From assembly GCA_900768515.1 (NCBI GenBank), contig CAAGDG010000097.1:1-64000 (forward strand): a DNA stretch of 64,000 nt, read 5' to 3'. The stretch is from Lentisphaeria bacterium. GTDB lineage: Bacteria > Verrucomicrobiota > Lentisphaeria > Victivallales > Victivallaceae. Shown piece by piece: positions 16,565 to 25,368 of this stretch (its first letter is position 1; the number at the start of each line of letters is the position of its first letter). A program made the position numbers and the translations under genes. The notes under the pieces are model-generated. The model had not been told where the DNA came from and did not search any database. It worked only from the letters and a program-made list of their open reading frames with translations.

Positions 16565-18256
16565 TTACCGGGCCGTTTTCGCGCAGTTCGCCGTCCCCGC
16601 GGTGTTGGTGTTGCGGCGCTGAAGCCACAACTGAATGATACTGAATATATTGCTGACCGTCCAGTAGAGCGTCAATCCCGAGGGAAGATCGTAGAGGAAC
16701 AGCAGCATTACAATCGGCATGGCCATCATCATCTTCTTCTGGATCGGATCCATCGCCATCGGCGTCATCCGCTGCTGGATCACCATCAGTGCGGTCATCG
16801 CCAGAACCAGCGGATTGATCGGCAGCGAGAAGAAATAAAGCGGAATCCTTGCGACAGTGTCGGCGGCGGCGAGGTCATGGGCCCAGAGAAACGGCACCTG
16901 GCGCAGTTCCACCGCTCCGTCCAGGGTCGCATAGAGCGCGAAGAATACCGGAATCTGCAGCAGAATCGGCAGGCAGCCGCCGAGCGGATTGATTCCCTCG
17001 GTCCGGTAGAGTTCCATCATCTTGGTGTTCATGACCTGCGGATCGTCCTTGTATTTCTCGCGCAGCTCTTTGATCTTGGGCTGTACCGCCTGCATCTTCT
17101 TCATCGAGTGGTTGGCGCGGGCGGTCGCGGGATAGAACAGAATCCGGACCAGCAGCGTCAGCACAATGATGCTGATTCCGTAAGAACCGATCAGAGCGTG
17201 CAGCTTGACCAGAATCCAGAGCAGCAGCCGCGCCAGATAGTCGAGCGGTCCCCACGCCAGGTGCATGACCCGTCCGGTGGAAGGATCGAAGTTGTCGAGC
17301 AGACTGATGACCTTGGGACCGGTGTAGTAGCGGAGCTCCAGGGTTTTGCTCTCCCCTCCGGCAAGCTGGAATCCGGGGAAGGCCGCCCCCATGGTCAGGA
17401 TTTCGTACCGTTCGCCGTCCTGATGGTAGTAGGCCCGCCCCTGATGCAGCTGGAACGGCGCCGCAGCGGTCATGATGGTGGCGAAATATTTGTTGCCGAC
17501 CGCCGCCCATTTGACCTGCGGCGGAGGCTGAACGAAGTAATCCTCGTCATCTTCCGTCGATTTGATGTCGACGAACTTGTCATTGCTGGTCAGATAGTCG
17601 AGGCGGTGCGAGGGAATCCTGACCTTGTCGCCGGAGAGCAGCGCCCAGGGAGCCACATCTCCGCCGTTGACGACCAGCCAGCGGAATTGCAACGCCCCGG
17701 CATCCGGATTGCGGAACGTGACGCGGCAGTTGACCTGATAACCGGGGAGCAGCGTCCACTCCTGCGTCAACAGGAACGATTGTTTCCCCGTGAGGATCCG
17801 CCGGGTCAGGGTATAACGGTTTTCGCGGAGGCTGTTCTCCGTCACTTCGAGGACTTTCCAGTCATTGCCGGCGTCGAAGACCGACAGTGCGCCATGGCCG
17901 ACGATCGACTGATCCAGTTCGACCGGGGCGGTCCGGCCCGCATTCAAATACTCCTCGAGGGTGACTTTTTCAATCGCTCCATCCAGAGGATTGAAGGTGA
18001 GGGCGAGCTGCTTGTCCCGGAGAGTGACGGCCGGAAGCGGCGCGAGATCGGGCACCTCCGCCGCGGTCAATTCCGGTTCGGCCGGGGGGGCCGGAGACGG
18101 TTCCGCAGCAGCCGCTGAAGAAGGCGCCGCCGGTGCCGTTGTTGCAGCCGGGCGGATCGGCGGCAGCCAGCCCAGGGCGCGTCCGATCGGTTCCCAGGCA
18201 AAGAGGAGGACACAACAGAAGATGAGAATGATTGTCGTCGTCTTATCGAATTTCAC
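16565..18256 (-). CDS. yidC: Membrane protein insertase YidC
   Basis: Inserts and folds inner-membrane proteins, alone or with SecYEG. At 563 residues it has the Gram-negative architecture: an N-terminal transmembrane anchor (TIILIFCCVLLFAWEP), a Pro/Ala-rich linker (about 37-65), a large periplasmic beta-sandwich P1 domain (about 65-345), then the conserved core from about 370. Five core transmembrane segments surround the hydrophilic groove; the conserved Arg is likely in the RILFYPATARANHSMKKMQ region. The NPLGGCLPILLQIPVFFALY motif is diagnostic. It lies in the canonical rpmH-rnpA-yidD-yidC-khpB order. The large P1 domain supports a Gram-negative-type envelope. Confidence 0.97.
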   Translation of the reverse strand: MKFDKTTTIILIFCCVLLFAWEPIGRALGWLPPIRPAATTAPAAPSSAAAAEPSPAPPAEPELTAAEVPDLAPLPAVTLRDKQLALTFNPLDGAIEKVTLEEYLNAGRTAPVELDQSIVGHGALSVFDAGNDWKVLEVTENSLRENRYTLTRRILTGKQSFLLTQEWTLLPGYQVNCRVTFRNPDAGALQFRWLVVNGGDVAPWALLSGDKVRIPSHRLDYLTSNDKFVDIKSTEDDEDYFVQPPPQVKWAAVGNKYFATIMTAAAPFQLHQGRAYYHQDGERYEILTMGAAFPGFQLAGGESKTLELRYYTGPKVISLLDNFDPSTGRVMHLAWGPLDYLARLLLWILVKLHALIGSYGISIIVLTLLVRILFYPATARANHSMKKMQAVQPKIKELREKYKDDPQVMNTKMMELYRTEGINPLGGCLPILLQIPVFFALYATLDGAVELRQVPFLWAHDLAAADTVARIPLYFFSLPINPLVLAMTALMVIQQRMTPMAMDPIQKKMMMAMPIVMLLFLYDLPSGLTLYWTVSNIFSIIQLWLQRRNTNTAGTANCAKTAR

Positions 18257-18307
18257 GTTTCTTTTCCATCATCAATATGAATTCTACATGGAGCATCCCG
18301 CGCCCGC

Positions 18308-18532
18308 TCAGTTGCGGTTTCCGGTTTTGCGCGGCGGCACCGGGTCGACTCCTCCTCGGCAGAACGGCTGGCACCGGAGCAGCCGCCGGCAGGTCAGCCA
18401 GCTTCCGCGCCAGAAGCCGTGCACCCGGAGCGCTTCGACCGCATAGTGGGAACAGGTCGGCTCGAAGCGGCAGCAGTTGGGCAGCCACGGAGAAATGGTC
18501 CACTGATAGACCCGGATCATTGCAATCAACAC
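18308..18532 (-). CDS. yidD: Membrane insertion efficiency factor YidD
   Basis: A small amphipathic membrane-associated protein of about 74 residues that aids YidC-dependent insertion. The family pattern is clear: [18 protein letters not shown] followed by [16 protein letters not shown] with the conserved Cys residues, then a [15 protein letters not shown] segment. The start is taken as GTG at 18532, which overlaps the end of rnpA and matches the family's usual N-terminus (xxLLIAxIRxYQ). A TTG at 18529 or an ATG at 18520 are alternatives. The longer open frame reaching 18769 is out-of-frame shadow of rnpA and is not used. Confidence 0.9.
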   Translation of the reverse strand: MLIAMIRVYQWTISPWLPNCCRFEPTCSHYAVEALRVHGFWRGSWLTCRRLLRCQPFCRGGVDPVPPRKTGNRN

Positions 18533-18915
18533 TCGGGCGGCGACACCGCCACCGCTTCCGGAATCAGACCGGCCTGAAACAGAAGTCCGGCCAGTTCCCT
18601 GGTCACCTCCGGCCGTTTCCGGTTTTCCATTTTCCGGCGGGGAATCAGGATCAGGTGACGGACAGGGAGGTACTCCTTCAGCAGCCGGAAACTCTCCCAG
18701 CACAGCCGTCGGGCCCGGTTCCGCTTGACGGAGAGAAGACTGTATTTCTTTCCGCATATGACCCCGCACCGCAATAAATTGTCGGGGGCCGGCGCATACA
18801 CTGCAAGCATGCTCGGCCCCACCAGTTTGACGCCATTGAGTCTGACCTGATCGAATTCCGATTTGAACCGCAGTTTATCCGGTTTTCGCAGCCGTCTTTT
18901 CAAGTTCGGACCCAT
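18526..18915 (-). CDS. rnpA: Ribonuclease P protein component
   Basis: Protein subunit of RNase P, which binds the catalytic RNA and helps cut the 5' leader from pre-tRNA. 129 residues. The N-terminus [16 protein letters not shown] and the signature [14 protein letters not shown] (the RNR motif, about residues 65-78) are clear, followed by LILIPRRKM. The gene lies after rpmH and overlaps yidD. The RNA partner gene rnpB is not in this window. Confidence 0.95.
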   Translation of the reverse strand: MGPNLKRRLRKPDKLRFKSEFDQVRLNGVKLVGPSMLAVYAPAPDNLLRCGVICGKKYSLLSVKRNRARRLCWESFRLLKEYLPVRHLILIPRRKMENRKRPEVTRELAGLLFQAGLIPEAVAVSPPEC

Positions 18916-18990
18916 TGGACTCGGGAGTGCCGCCCGCGGCGGGTCGCTCCCGGAATTTTGGATGAGTTTGGAGTTGTGATCCGCCGACGC

Positions 18991-19125
18991 TTACGCACTG
19001 AGCACGGCGCGGCCTTTCCGGCGGCGACGTTTGAGGACCAGGCGGCCGCCCTTGGAAGACATGCGGGCCATGAAGCCGATTCTGCGCTTGCGGCGGCGGT
19101 TCGAGGGTTGGAACGTTCTTTTCAT
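18991..19125 (-). CDS. rpmH: 50S ribosomal protein L34
   Basis: A small basic ribosomal protein of 44 residues. The sequence [22 protein letters not shown], with a [14 protein letters not shown] tail, is typical L34. The start at 19125 has AGGGGAA eight bases upstream; a longer reading to 19176 is not supported. It is the first gene of the rpmH-rnpA-yidD-yidC-khpB operon. In many bacteria dnaA and oriC lie beside rpmH; here an SH3 protein gene on the same strand takes that place and no DnaA-box cluster is seen. Confidence 0.98.
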   Translation of the reverse strand: MKRTFQPSNRRRKRRIGFMARMSSKGGRLVLKRRRRKGRAVLSA

Positions 19126-19190
19126 TTCAAATTCCCCTGATTGATTCAGTTGTTCTGTTTCTGTACAAACATTCAAGATACGGAAACTTT

Positions 19191-19218
19191 ACAATACAGC
19201 CGAATCCGGGATTTTCAA
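19191..19218 (-). promoter_or_regulatory. Promoter of the rpmH operon
   Basis: On the minus strand there is TTGAAA (19213-19218), a 16-base spacer and TATTGT (19191-19196), giving a leader of about 60 bases before rpmH. Confidence 0.6.
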
Positions 19219-19248
19219 GTGTACTGTATGGAAAAGCTCCGATTTTTA

Positions 19249-20292
19249 TCACTTCCGCGCGGCGGAAACCGAATCCACCCGCACCAGCGGACGGTTCCAG
19301 TTCGGCACTTTGTAGATCGTCCCCGCAACCGAGATGCTCTGGTCGTTGTAGCGGTCGAGGTCGACCCCGGACCCCGCCGAGAGGAATGCAAACGGCTCAA
19401 GCTGACCGGATTCGCTCTGACGGTAGAGAATGTGGGTGACTCCTTCCAGCGGCTTCGGAAGCTTCCCGGAAACCCCTTCGGTCTTGATCGCCTCTCCTTT
19501 GGCGGGATCGATCCCGAGCAGGCCACAGAGTTTGGCGAGAGCGGGATCTTCTTTCCGGGTTTCCTCCGCCGGCTTTGCCTCGGGTTTCGGAGCTTCCTCC
19601 ACGGGTTTGGCTTCGGGCTTTGCTTCAGGCTTTGCCTCGGGCTTCCGGGCCTCCTCCGCCGGCGTGGCTTCCGGTTTCTGGGCCCCGGCCGTGGGCTTTG
19701 CTTCGGGTTTCGGAGCTTCCTCCACGGGTTTGGCTTCGGGCTTTGCCTCGGGCTTTGCCTCGGGCTTCCGGGCCTCCTCCGCCGGCGTGGCTTCCGGCTT
19801 CTGCGCTTCCTCAGCGGGTTTTTCCTCGGGCTTCGGAGCTTGCGGCAGCGGACCGGAGAGCGTCACGTAGACTTTGGCCGTGTAGAGTTCCAGATCCTCG
19901 GGCGCCTCAATCTTCGCCCAGCCGTGGCGGGTGATTTCCAGAACCTTGACCGTGGTTCCCCGCGGCAGCTCCCCGTAGCTGGCAGCTTCCGCGGCGGCAT
20001 CGACCCGCATCGACAGCGGAGCGGTCAGTTTGTCGTTGATAATGTAGACGGCCGAGATGTAGACCGGCAGGCCTTCCGGCGCCGCAATCCGGTAGAATTC
20101 GCCCTCCACTCCATTGACTTCGACCTGGGTCCCCTTGCGCAGTTTGACCGCGACCGGCGACTGAATGTCGGGGCGGGTGCGGACGTTCAGAATGTTGGCA
20201 TTGACAGTTCCGGGGGTTCCCGCGGCGGCGAAGAGGCCGGCGCAGCAGCAGGCGGCGCAGAGCAGGGATTTGGTTTTGGATTTCTGCATCAT
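19249..20292 (-). CDS. Secreted SH3-domain protein with Pro/Glu/Lys repeats
   Basis: An exported protein of 347 residues, probably envelope-associated. A signal peptide (KSKTKSLLCAACCCAGLFAAAG) is followed by two bacterial SH3 domains: about 28-85 (ANILNVRTRPDIQSPVAV) and about 90-148 (LSMRVDAAAEAASYGELPRG). A low-complexity stretch of KPEA/KPAEE units (about 150-250) spans to a C-terminal conserved domain (about 255-347). The low-complexity part includes an almost exact 41-codon tandem duplication. SH3 domains of this kind often bind cell wall peptides, but no enzyme domain is seen. The ATG at 20292 follows GGAGG; a second ATG at 20289 is an alternative. Confidence 0.75.
   Translation of the reverse strand: MMQKSKTKSLLCAACCCAGLFAAAGTPGTVNANILNVRTRPDIQSPVAVKLRKGTQVEVNGVEGEFYRIAAPEGLPVYISAVYIINDKLTAPLSMRVDAAAEAASYGELPRGTTVKVLEITRHGWAKIEAPEDLELYTAKVYVTLSGPLPQAPKPEEKPAEEAQKPEATPAEEARKPEAKPEAKPEAKPVEEAPKPEAKPTAGAQKPEATPAEEARKPEAKPEAKPEAKPVEEAPKPEAKPAEETRKEDPALAKLCGLLGIDPAKGEAIKTEGVSGKLPKPLEGVTHILYRQSESGQLEPFAFLSAGSGVDLDRYNDQSISVAGTIYKVPNWNRPLVRVDSVSAARK
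19581..19803. repeat. Tandem 100-base repeat inside the SH3 protein gene
   Basis: Two 100-base copies (19581-19680 and 19704-19803) differ at only three positions by eye and are offset by 123 bases, exactly 41 codons, so the reading frame is kept. They encode the KPEA-rich linker. Near-identity points to a recent duplication or to copy-number variation. Confidence 0.85.
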
Positions 20293-20418
20293 TTTTCAAA
20301 GTTCCTCCATGATCGATCCGTGACTGGTTATAAGCTACTGGTATTTACTCCGAAAATCAATCCGATTTCCGAAAAAATTCGACGATTTGAAACCGGGTTC
20401 CTTCCAGTTCCCGGAGGC

Positions 20419-20447
20419 TTGACAAACCGGACCGGACAGGGTATTGT
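20419..20447 (+). promoter_or_regulatory. Promoter of the META-xer operon
   Basis: A perfect TTGACA (20419-20424), a 17-base spacer and TATTGT (20442-20447) lie about 65 bases before the start codon. Confidence 0.7.
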
Positions 20448-20511
20448 ATCCGCCGGAAAGTCCGGAGGCGGGGAATCGGTGCCGTCCCGGCCTAACGTTT
20501 GAGGTGAAATT

Positions 20512-20952
20512 GTGAAGATGAAAAGATTTTTTTCCCTTGCCGCACTGGTTGCGGTGATTCTTGCCGGCTGCTGCAACCTTCCGATGCCACTGCCTCTTGC
20601 CGGGACCTCCTGGACGCCGGTCCGGATTGGTGAAAACGCGGTCGCGCCGGGGAAGGCGCTGCTGGTGATCGAAGTGGACGGCCGGGTGCACGGCAATGGC
20701 GGCGTCAACGGATTTTTCGGTTCGGCGACGGTGGACGCCGAGACTGGAGCGATCCGGTTCTCCGAGAATATGGGCGCGACGCTGATGGCCGGCCCCGAGG
20801 AGGCAATGGCGGCGGAACGCAGTCTCTTCGAGGCGCTTGGCCGGGTTCGCGGCTACCGGATCTCCTGTGATGAACTGACGTTTCTGGATGGAGCCGGCAA
20901 TCCGGTCGTGGTGTTTCGCGGAACTTCCGCTGCGGCCGGCGCGGCAAAATGA
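20512..20952 (+). CDS. META-domain lipoprotein (HslJ-like)
   Basis: A small lipoprotein of about 146 residues. The signal peptide ends in the lipobox LAGC (Cys near residue 20). A single META domain follows: LAGTSWTPVRI, a G-G-VNGFFGSATV core, IRFSENMGATLMAGP and a final strand. META proteins such as HslJ are linked to envelope stress and novobiocin tolerance in E. coli; the molecular role is unclear. The start is either GTG at 20512 (GAGGTG five bases upstream) or ATG at 20518. The stop overlaps the recombinase start by four bases (ATGA). A second META lipoprotein of the same design is at 28686-29165. Confidence 0.8.
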   Translation: MKMKRFFSLAALVAVILAGCCNLPMPLPLAGTSWTPVRIGENAVAPGKALLVIEVDGRVHGNGGVNGFFGSATVDAETGAIRFSENMGATLMAGPEEAMAAERSLFEALGRVRGYRISCDELTFLDGAGNPVVVFRGTSAAAGAAK

Positions 20953-21929
20953 CGCTTCTGGACCGCTATCTCGGCTACCTCGCCCGGGAGCGCAACGCCA
21001 GTTCGCATACGGTCGAGGCCTACCGCCGCGACATTCAGGAGTTCGTGCGGCGGGTGATCGGTGACAAGCCGGATTTCGACGACTGGAAAGCCGTTGACGT
21101 CGATCTCGCCCGCCGGTTTGTCGTCGCGCTTCACGAGGCGGGCGATTCCAAGCGGTCGATGCAGCGGAAGCGTTCGGCACTGCGCTCTTTCTTCCGTTTC
21201 CTGGTCCGGGCGGAGGAGGTGTCATCCAATCCTTTCCTGAAGCTTGCTCCGATCAAGGCCGATCAGCCGCTTCCGCAGGTGATGAGCGTGAACCAGATCG
21301 ATCTTCTGACCCGGGCGGTGCCGGAGTTCTGGCGCAACGCCGAAGCCAACGGAATCGCGAAGAGCGAGGAGAGCGCCGAGTTCGCCTCCGCCCGTGATCT
21401 CGCCCTGGTCGAGGCGATCTACTCCGGCGGCCTCCGGATCAGCGAGGCGATTGGACTCAATCTGGGGGACGTCGATCTGATCGGCGGCGTCGCAAAGGTG
21501 CGCGGAAAGGGCAAAAAGGACCGGCTCGCCGTCCTCGGCGGTCCCGCGCAGCGCGCGCTGCGCGCCTATCTGCGGCTTCGCGGCAGCGTCGGCGGCGGCC
21601 GGGGGCCGGACGCCCCGCTCTTTCTGAACCGGTTCGGGGAGCGGCTGACTCCGCGTTCGTTTCAGCGCAATCTCAAAAATTACCTGCTCGCCGCCGGTCT
21701 TCCGCCCGATCTGACGCCCCACAAGCTGCGCCACTCCTTCGCCACCCACATGCTCGATGCCGGGGCGGACCTGCGCAGCGTGCAGGAGATGCTCGGTCAC
21801 GAGAATCTCAGCACCACCCAGATCTACACCCACGTCAGCGTGGAACGGATGAAGGAGGTGTACCGGCGGGCCCATCCCCGTTCCCTCGGGGGAGGTGCGG
21901 CGAAAAGGGAAGGGGGGAATAAGGCGTAG
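20949..21929 (+). CDS. Tyrosine recombinase XerC/XerD
   Basis: A site-specific recombinase of 326 residues that in this family resolves chromosome dimers at dif. The N-terminal SAM-like domain (about 1-90) has NASSHTVEAYRRDI. The catalytic set is complete: Arg in SGGLRISEAIGL, Lys in GKGKKDR, the HKLRHSFATH box, His in LGHENLSTTQ and the Tyr in IYTHVS. The length is typical for Xer. It is translationally coupled to the META lipoprotein gene. There is no integrase-style neighbourhood or attachment site, so a housekeeping Xer is favoured over a phage integrase. Whether it is XerC or XerD cannot be decided here. Confidence 0.92.
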   Translation: MTLLDRYLGYLARERNASSHTVEAYRRDIQEFVRRVIGDKPDFDDWKAVDVDLARRFVVALHEAGDSKRSMQRKRSALRSFFRFLVRAEEVSSNPFLKLAPIKADQPLPQVMSVNQIDLLTRAVPEFWRNAEANGIAKSEESAEFASARDLALVEAIYSGGLRISEAIGLNLGDVDLIGGVAKVRGKGKKDRLAVLGGPAQRALRAYLRLRGSVGGGRGPDAPLFLNRFGERLTPRSFQRNLKNYLLAAGLPPDLTPHKLRHSFATHMLDAGADLRSVQEMLGHENLSTTQIYTHVSVERMKEVYRRAHPRSLGGGAAKREGGNKA

Positions 21930-21966
21930 CCGGGCAACTTCCTCCGGACTTCGTTTTCCCGCGCCG

Positions 21967-23814
21967 TCAGCGGTCGGCGTTCCCGCGGGTTTCCGCCAGC
22001 TTTTCGGCGATGGCGGCGGCAGTCAGCCCGTAGGCGGCTCTGATTTCCGGAACCGGACCGGATGGAATCGGTCCCGACGGCCAGCCGAAGTGGAGAATTC
22101 CGCCATGTTCGGCATTGCTCAGCGCCTCGTCCATCGCGGAAGCCAGTCCGCCGGTCAGAACGTGATCTTCGATCGTGACCACCACCCGCCCCGCGGCCAG
22201 TTTCCGTGCCAGTTCCGCGTCGAAGGGGGAGAGAAAGCGCGCGTTCACCACAGTCGCGTTTCCGCCGGAGAGCCGGTCGGCTTCCAGCGCGGTGTAGACT
22301 TCCGGCCCCATCGCCCAGATCACGGCGCCGTCGCCGGTTTTGACGATTTCGGCGCACCCCTCCCGGATCGCCTCCGGTTCCTCCGTCGGGTCGGCGGGAG
22401 ACCCGCCGCGCGGGTAGCGGATCGCCGCCGGTTTCCCGCTTTCGTAGGCGAAGAAGAGCATCTTTGCAAGTTCAGCCTCGTTTTTCGGCGCCATCACCAG
22501 CAGTCCGGGCAGGGCGCGGAGAAAGCCGAGATCGTAAATTCCGTGGTGGGTGGGACCGTCCTCGACCGCGCCGGCCCGGTCCAGCGCGAAGATCACCGGC
22601 AGTTTCTGCAGGACCACGTCGTGGTAGACGCAGTCGAGCGCCCGCTGCATGAAGGTCGCGTAGATTGCGCAGACCGGACGTGCTCCGCCGGCGGCGAGGC
22701 CGCCGGAGAAGGTCACCGCGTGTTCCTCCGCGATTCCGACATCGAAGCAGCGGTGCGGGAACCGCCGGGCGAACGGCGCAAGTCCGGTGCCGTTGCACAT
22801 CGCGGCGGTGACGGCGACCACCTCGGGATGGGCTTCGGCCAGCCGGATGACCGAAGCGCCGAACGCGGCGGAGAAGGTCGGTTTCGAGGAGCGGCGGATC
22901 TTCCCGGTCGTCCGGTCAAAGCCGGGGACGCCGTGGTAGCGTGCCGGTTCCTTCTGAGCAAATTCGTATCCGCGCCCCTTTTCGGTCAGCACGTGAACGA
23001 AGACCGGTCCCTCGAACTCCCGAACCCGTTGAAAGGTCCGTACCAGGTCCGGCAGCGAATGGCCGTTGATCGGGCCGATGTAGCGGAAGCCAAGCTCCTC
23101 GAACACCGCACCGGGGAGCACCATGCTTTTGATGACATCTTCGATGCCGCGGATCGCCCGGTGGATCTTCTCGTGACGCGGAAGCGTCTGCAGCATCCGT
23201 TTCGCCGAAACTTTGAAGCGGTTGTAAAAACTGCCTGAAATCAAACGGTTCAAATAGCCGGCCAGTCCACCGACGTTTTCATCGATCGACATTTTGTTGT
23301 CGTTGAGCACCACGACCAGGTTGTCACCGCAGTCGCGGGCGTTGTTCAGCCCCTCGAGGGAGATCGCATTGGTCAGGGAGCCGTCTCCAACCAGCGCCAC
23401 CACCCGGTTGGAACTGCTTTCCTGCATCAGGGCGGCTGAGATTCCGAGTGCCGTCGAAATCGCGCTTCCGGCGTGTCCGGCGGTGCAGACGTCGTACTCC
23501 GACTCCCCCCGCACCGGGAATCCGGGGCAGCCGCCGAAGCGGCGGAGCGTCCGGAACTCCTCCCGCCGTCCGGTGATGATCTTGTGCGCGTAAGCCTGGT
23601 GTCCGACGTCGAAGAGCAGACGGTCCTCCGGGGTCTGGAACGCATAATGGAGCGCCAGAATCAATTCCACCGCGCCAAGGCTCGAACCGAGGTGGCCGCC
23701 GTTGCGGCTGACCACGTCAAGGATCAGCTCCCGGATTTCGGCTGCGACTGTGTCGAGCTCCGGCACCGTGAGCCGGCGCAGATCCGCCGGCGAGTTGATT
23801 TTTTCCAGATACAT
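21967..23814 (-). CDS. dxs: 1-deoxy-D-xylulose-5-phosphate synthase
   Basis: Makes DXP from pyruvate and glyceraldehyde 3-phosphate, the first step of the MEP isoprenoid pathway, using thiamine diphosphate. 615 residues, normal length. The family motifs are visible: GGHLGSSLGAVEL with the substrate His, DVGHQAYAHKIITGR, the ThDP motif VGDGSLTN to LNDNKMSID (about 145-180), the transketolase-type GIAEEHAVTFSGGLA (about 370-385), and the C-terminal domain with VTIEDHVLTGG. The ATG is preceded by GGAAGAGAG. It is monocistronic and divergent from the lipid-transport operon. Confidence 0.97.
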   Translation of the reverse strand: MYLEKINSPADLRRLTVPELDTVAAEIRELILDVVSRNGGHLGSSLGAVELILALHYAFQTPEDRLLFDVGHQAYAHKIITGRREEFRTLRRFGGCPGFPVRGESEYDVCTAGHAGSAISTALGISAALMQESSSNRVVALVGDGSLTNAISLEGLNNARDCGDNLVVVLNDNKMSIDENVGGLAGYLNRLISGSFYNRFKVSAKRMLQTLPRHEKIHRAIRGIEDVIKSMVLPGAVFEELGFRYIGPINGHSLPDLVRTFQRVREFEGPVFVHVLTEKGRGYEFAQKEPARYHGVPGFDRTTGKIRRSSKPTFSAAFGASVIRLAEAHPEVVAVTAAMCNGTGLAPFARRFPHRCFDVGIAEEHAVTFSGGLAAGGARPVCAIYATFMQRALDCVYHDVVLQKLPVIFALDRAGAVEDGPTHHGIYDLGFLRALPGLLVMAPKNEAELAKMLFFAYESGKPAAIRYPRGGSPADPTEEPEAIREGCAEIVKTGDGAVIWAMGPEVYTALEADRLSGGNATVVNARFLSPFDAELARKLAAGRVVVTIEDHVLTGGLASAMDEALSNAEHGGILHFGWPSGPIPSGPVPEIRAAYGLTAAAIAEKLAETRGNADR

Positions 23815-23860
23815 GCTCTCTTCCCTGCCCGTCCGCCGCTTTCGGAATGCGGCGGTTTAT

Positions 23861-23889
23861 AAAATATCTCCGGAACCGGATATTTGCAA
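23861..23889 (-). promoter_or_regulatory. Promoter of dxs
   Basis: On the minus strand there is TTGCAA (23884-23889), a 17-base spacer and TATTTT (23861-23866). Confidence 0.55.
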
Positions 23890-23930
23890 TCCCGGTGCGG
23901 AGAAAGCCCGCTCTTTTCCTTCGCTTCTCC

Positions 23931-23959
23931 TTGAAAAAAAACGTTTCCGGCGTTATTTT
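23931..23959 (+). promoter_or_regulatory. Promoter of the MCE lipid-transport operon
   Basis: TTGAAA (23931-23936), a 17-base spacer and TATTTT (23954-23959) lie 49 bases before the first gene. Confidence 0.6.
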
Positions 23960-24008
23960 ATAAGGGTTGGTCATTGCAGAATTTCTGAGAGGAGAGGGGG
24001 ATGACGCC

Positions 24009-24533
24009 ATGCCGAAATTACAGTCGGTGCTTCTGCTGATTCTGATGTTGGCCGGCGGCTGTTTTTTCGAGCCATACCGACCGACGGCGGTATTCGATCT
24101 GGAGGTGTCTCCGGTCGGAGTCTACCGTGAATTCCGGGTGCTCGAACTTTTGAACAACTCCAGTTCCGGCAGCCGCATCCAGACCCGTTTCGCCGACGGC
24201 CGGGTGGTGGCGGATCCTTACAACCGCTGGGCTCTGCCGCCGGGGGAACTGGTTGCGAATGCGCTCAACCGCTCCTTCACGCTCTCCGGGGTGGTTTCGC
24301 CGCTTCCGATTACAGGGGCGATTGAAGTATTTGAAGTGGATCGTCCGGAACGGGTGTTCCGGCTGGCCGGATATCTGACGTTTCCGGGCGAGCGGGAACG
24401 CGAGTTCCGTTTCCAGATCACCTCTCCGGTGGAGGGGGAGGATGCCGCCGCTGTTGCCGCCGCCGCATCCCGGGCGGTCCGGGAACTGGCGGAATCCTAC
24501 GTAAAGGCCGTTCCGGCCGGGCGGGTTCCCTAA
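24009..24533 (+). CDS. ABC-transport auxiliary lipoprotein (PqiC/ABC_trans_aux-like)
   Basis: A lipoprotein of 174 residues. The start at 24009 gives a clean signal peptide (KLQSVLLLILMLAGGC, lipobox Cys near 19) and has a GAGGAGAGGGGG site upstream. The rest matches the style of PqiC/ABC_trans_aux proteins: the strands VYREFRVLELLNNSSSGSR, then DPYNRWALPPGELVANALN and a late helix (AAAVAAAASRAVRELAES). Such proteins sit at the outer membrane or periplasm and assist MCE transporters. The stop codon touches the ATG of the permease gene, so the two are translated together. Confidence 0.75.
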   Translation: MPKLQSVLLLILMLAGGCFFEPYRPTAVFDLEVSPVGVYREFRVLELLNNSSSGSRIQTRFADGRVVADPYNRWALPPGELVANALNRSFTLSGVVSPLPITGAIEVFEVDRPERVFRLAGYLTFPGEREREFRFQITSPVEGEDAAAVAAAASRAVRELAESYVKAVPAGRVP

Positions 24534-25352
24534 ATGGCCGGCGGACCGCGTTCTTTCCGGCAGCTCTGCCTTCAGACGGCCGACGCTTCGATCCGGGTCA
24601 GCCGCGAATTGTGCAGTTACTGCACTTTTTCCCGTCGGGTGCTCCGGGCCGCGGCGGCCGCGGTGGTCCGTCCCCGCCGGATCCGCTGGAAGAGTGTCGC
24701 CGCCTACATGGACAGCTGCGGGAGCGACGCGATGCCGATCATCGCGCTGCTCGGACTTCTGATCGGCGTGATTCTGGCGTTTCAGGCGATCGTCCAGCTG
24801 GACCGGTTCGGCGGGCGCGATTTCGTCGCCAATCTGTTGGGGCCGGTGATCGTGACCGAACTGGCTCCGCTGGTCACGGCGGTGGTGCTGGCCGGCCGGA
24901 CCGGATCAAGTTTCGCGGCCGAACTCGGCAGCATGAAGGCCGACGAGGAGCTGGACGCGCTTTTCACCTGCGGATTCGATCTCAACGATTTTCTCCTGTT
25001 GCCGAAGCTCTTCGCCCTGCTGCTGGTGATGCCGGGGCTGACCATCATCGCCGACTGCTGCGGCATTGTCGGCGGCATGCTGATTGTCTGCAACATGATC
25101 GGCGTTTCGGTCGCCGAATACATGGGAAAGACTTTCGAGGCGATCCAGCCGATTGACCTTGCGCAGGGGATCGTCAAAAGTTTTCTGTTCGCGCTGATCG
25201 TTTCGACGGTCGGCTGCATGAAGGGGCTGAACGCCGAGCGCGACGCCCAGGGGGTGGGGCGCTCCGCCACCAGCGCGGTGGTCACCTCCATCTTTCTGAT
25301 CGTGGTGGCCGACGCGGTCATGACCGCGCTTTTCAGCAGCGTCGGCCGGTGA
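24534..25352 (+). CDS. MlaE/YrbE family ABC permease
   Basis: Membrane permease of an MCE-type lipid transporter, 272 residues. The N-terminal amphipathic region (about 1-55) precedes five predicted membrane segments starting at IIALLGLLIGVILAFQA. The diagnostic EL-GSMKADEELDAL segment (about 140-152), which couples to the ATPase in this family, is present, as is LLPKLFALLLVMPGLT. The gene starts directly after the lipoprotein stop and is followed 16 bases later by the MCE protein gene. The expected ATP-binding protein gene (mlaF-like) is not in the operon. Confidence 0.92.
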   Translation: MAGGPRSFRQLCLQTADASIRVSRELCSYCTFSRRVLRAAAAAVVRPRRIRWKSVAAYMDSCGSDAMPIIALLGLLIGVILAFQAIVQLDRFGGRDFVANLLGPVIVTELAPLVTAVVLAGRTGSSFAAELGSMKADEELDALFTCGFDLNDFLLLPKLFALLLVMPGLTIIADCCGIVGGMLIVCNMIGVSVAEYMGKTFEAIQPIDLAQGIVKSFLFALIVSTVGCMKGLNAERDAQGVGRSATSAVVTSIFLIVVADAVMTALFSSVGR

Positions 25353-25368
25353 AAGGGGGAAATCTGGA

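Noticed and set aside
19126..19248. Possible oriC next to rpmH
   Set aside because: No DnaA-box-like TTATCCACA cluster or AT-rich unwinding element is visible in this short gap, and dnaA is absent.
20949..21929. Tyrosine recombinase as a mark of a mobile element
   Set aside because: It is Xer-like, coupled to a lipoprotein gene, and no attachment sites, cargo or phage genes lie nearby.
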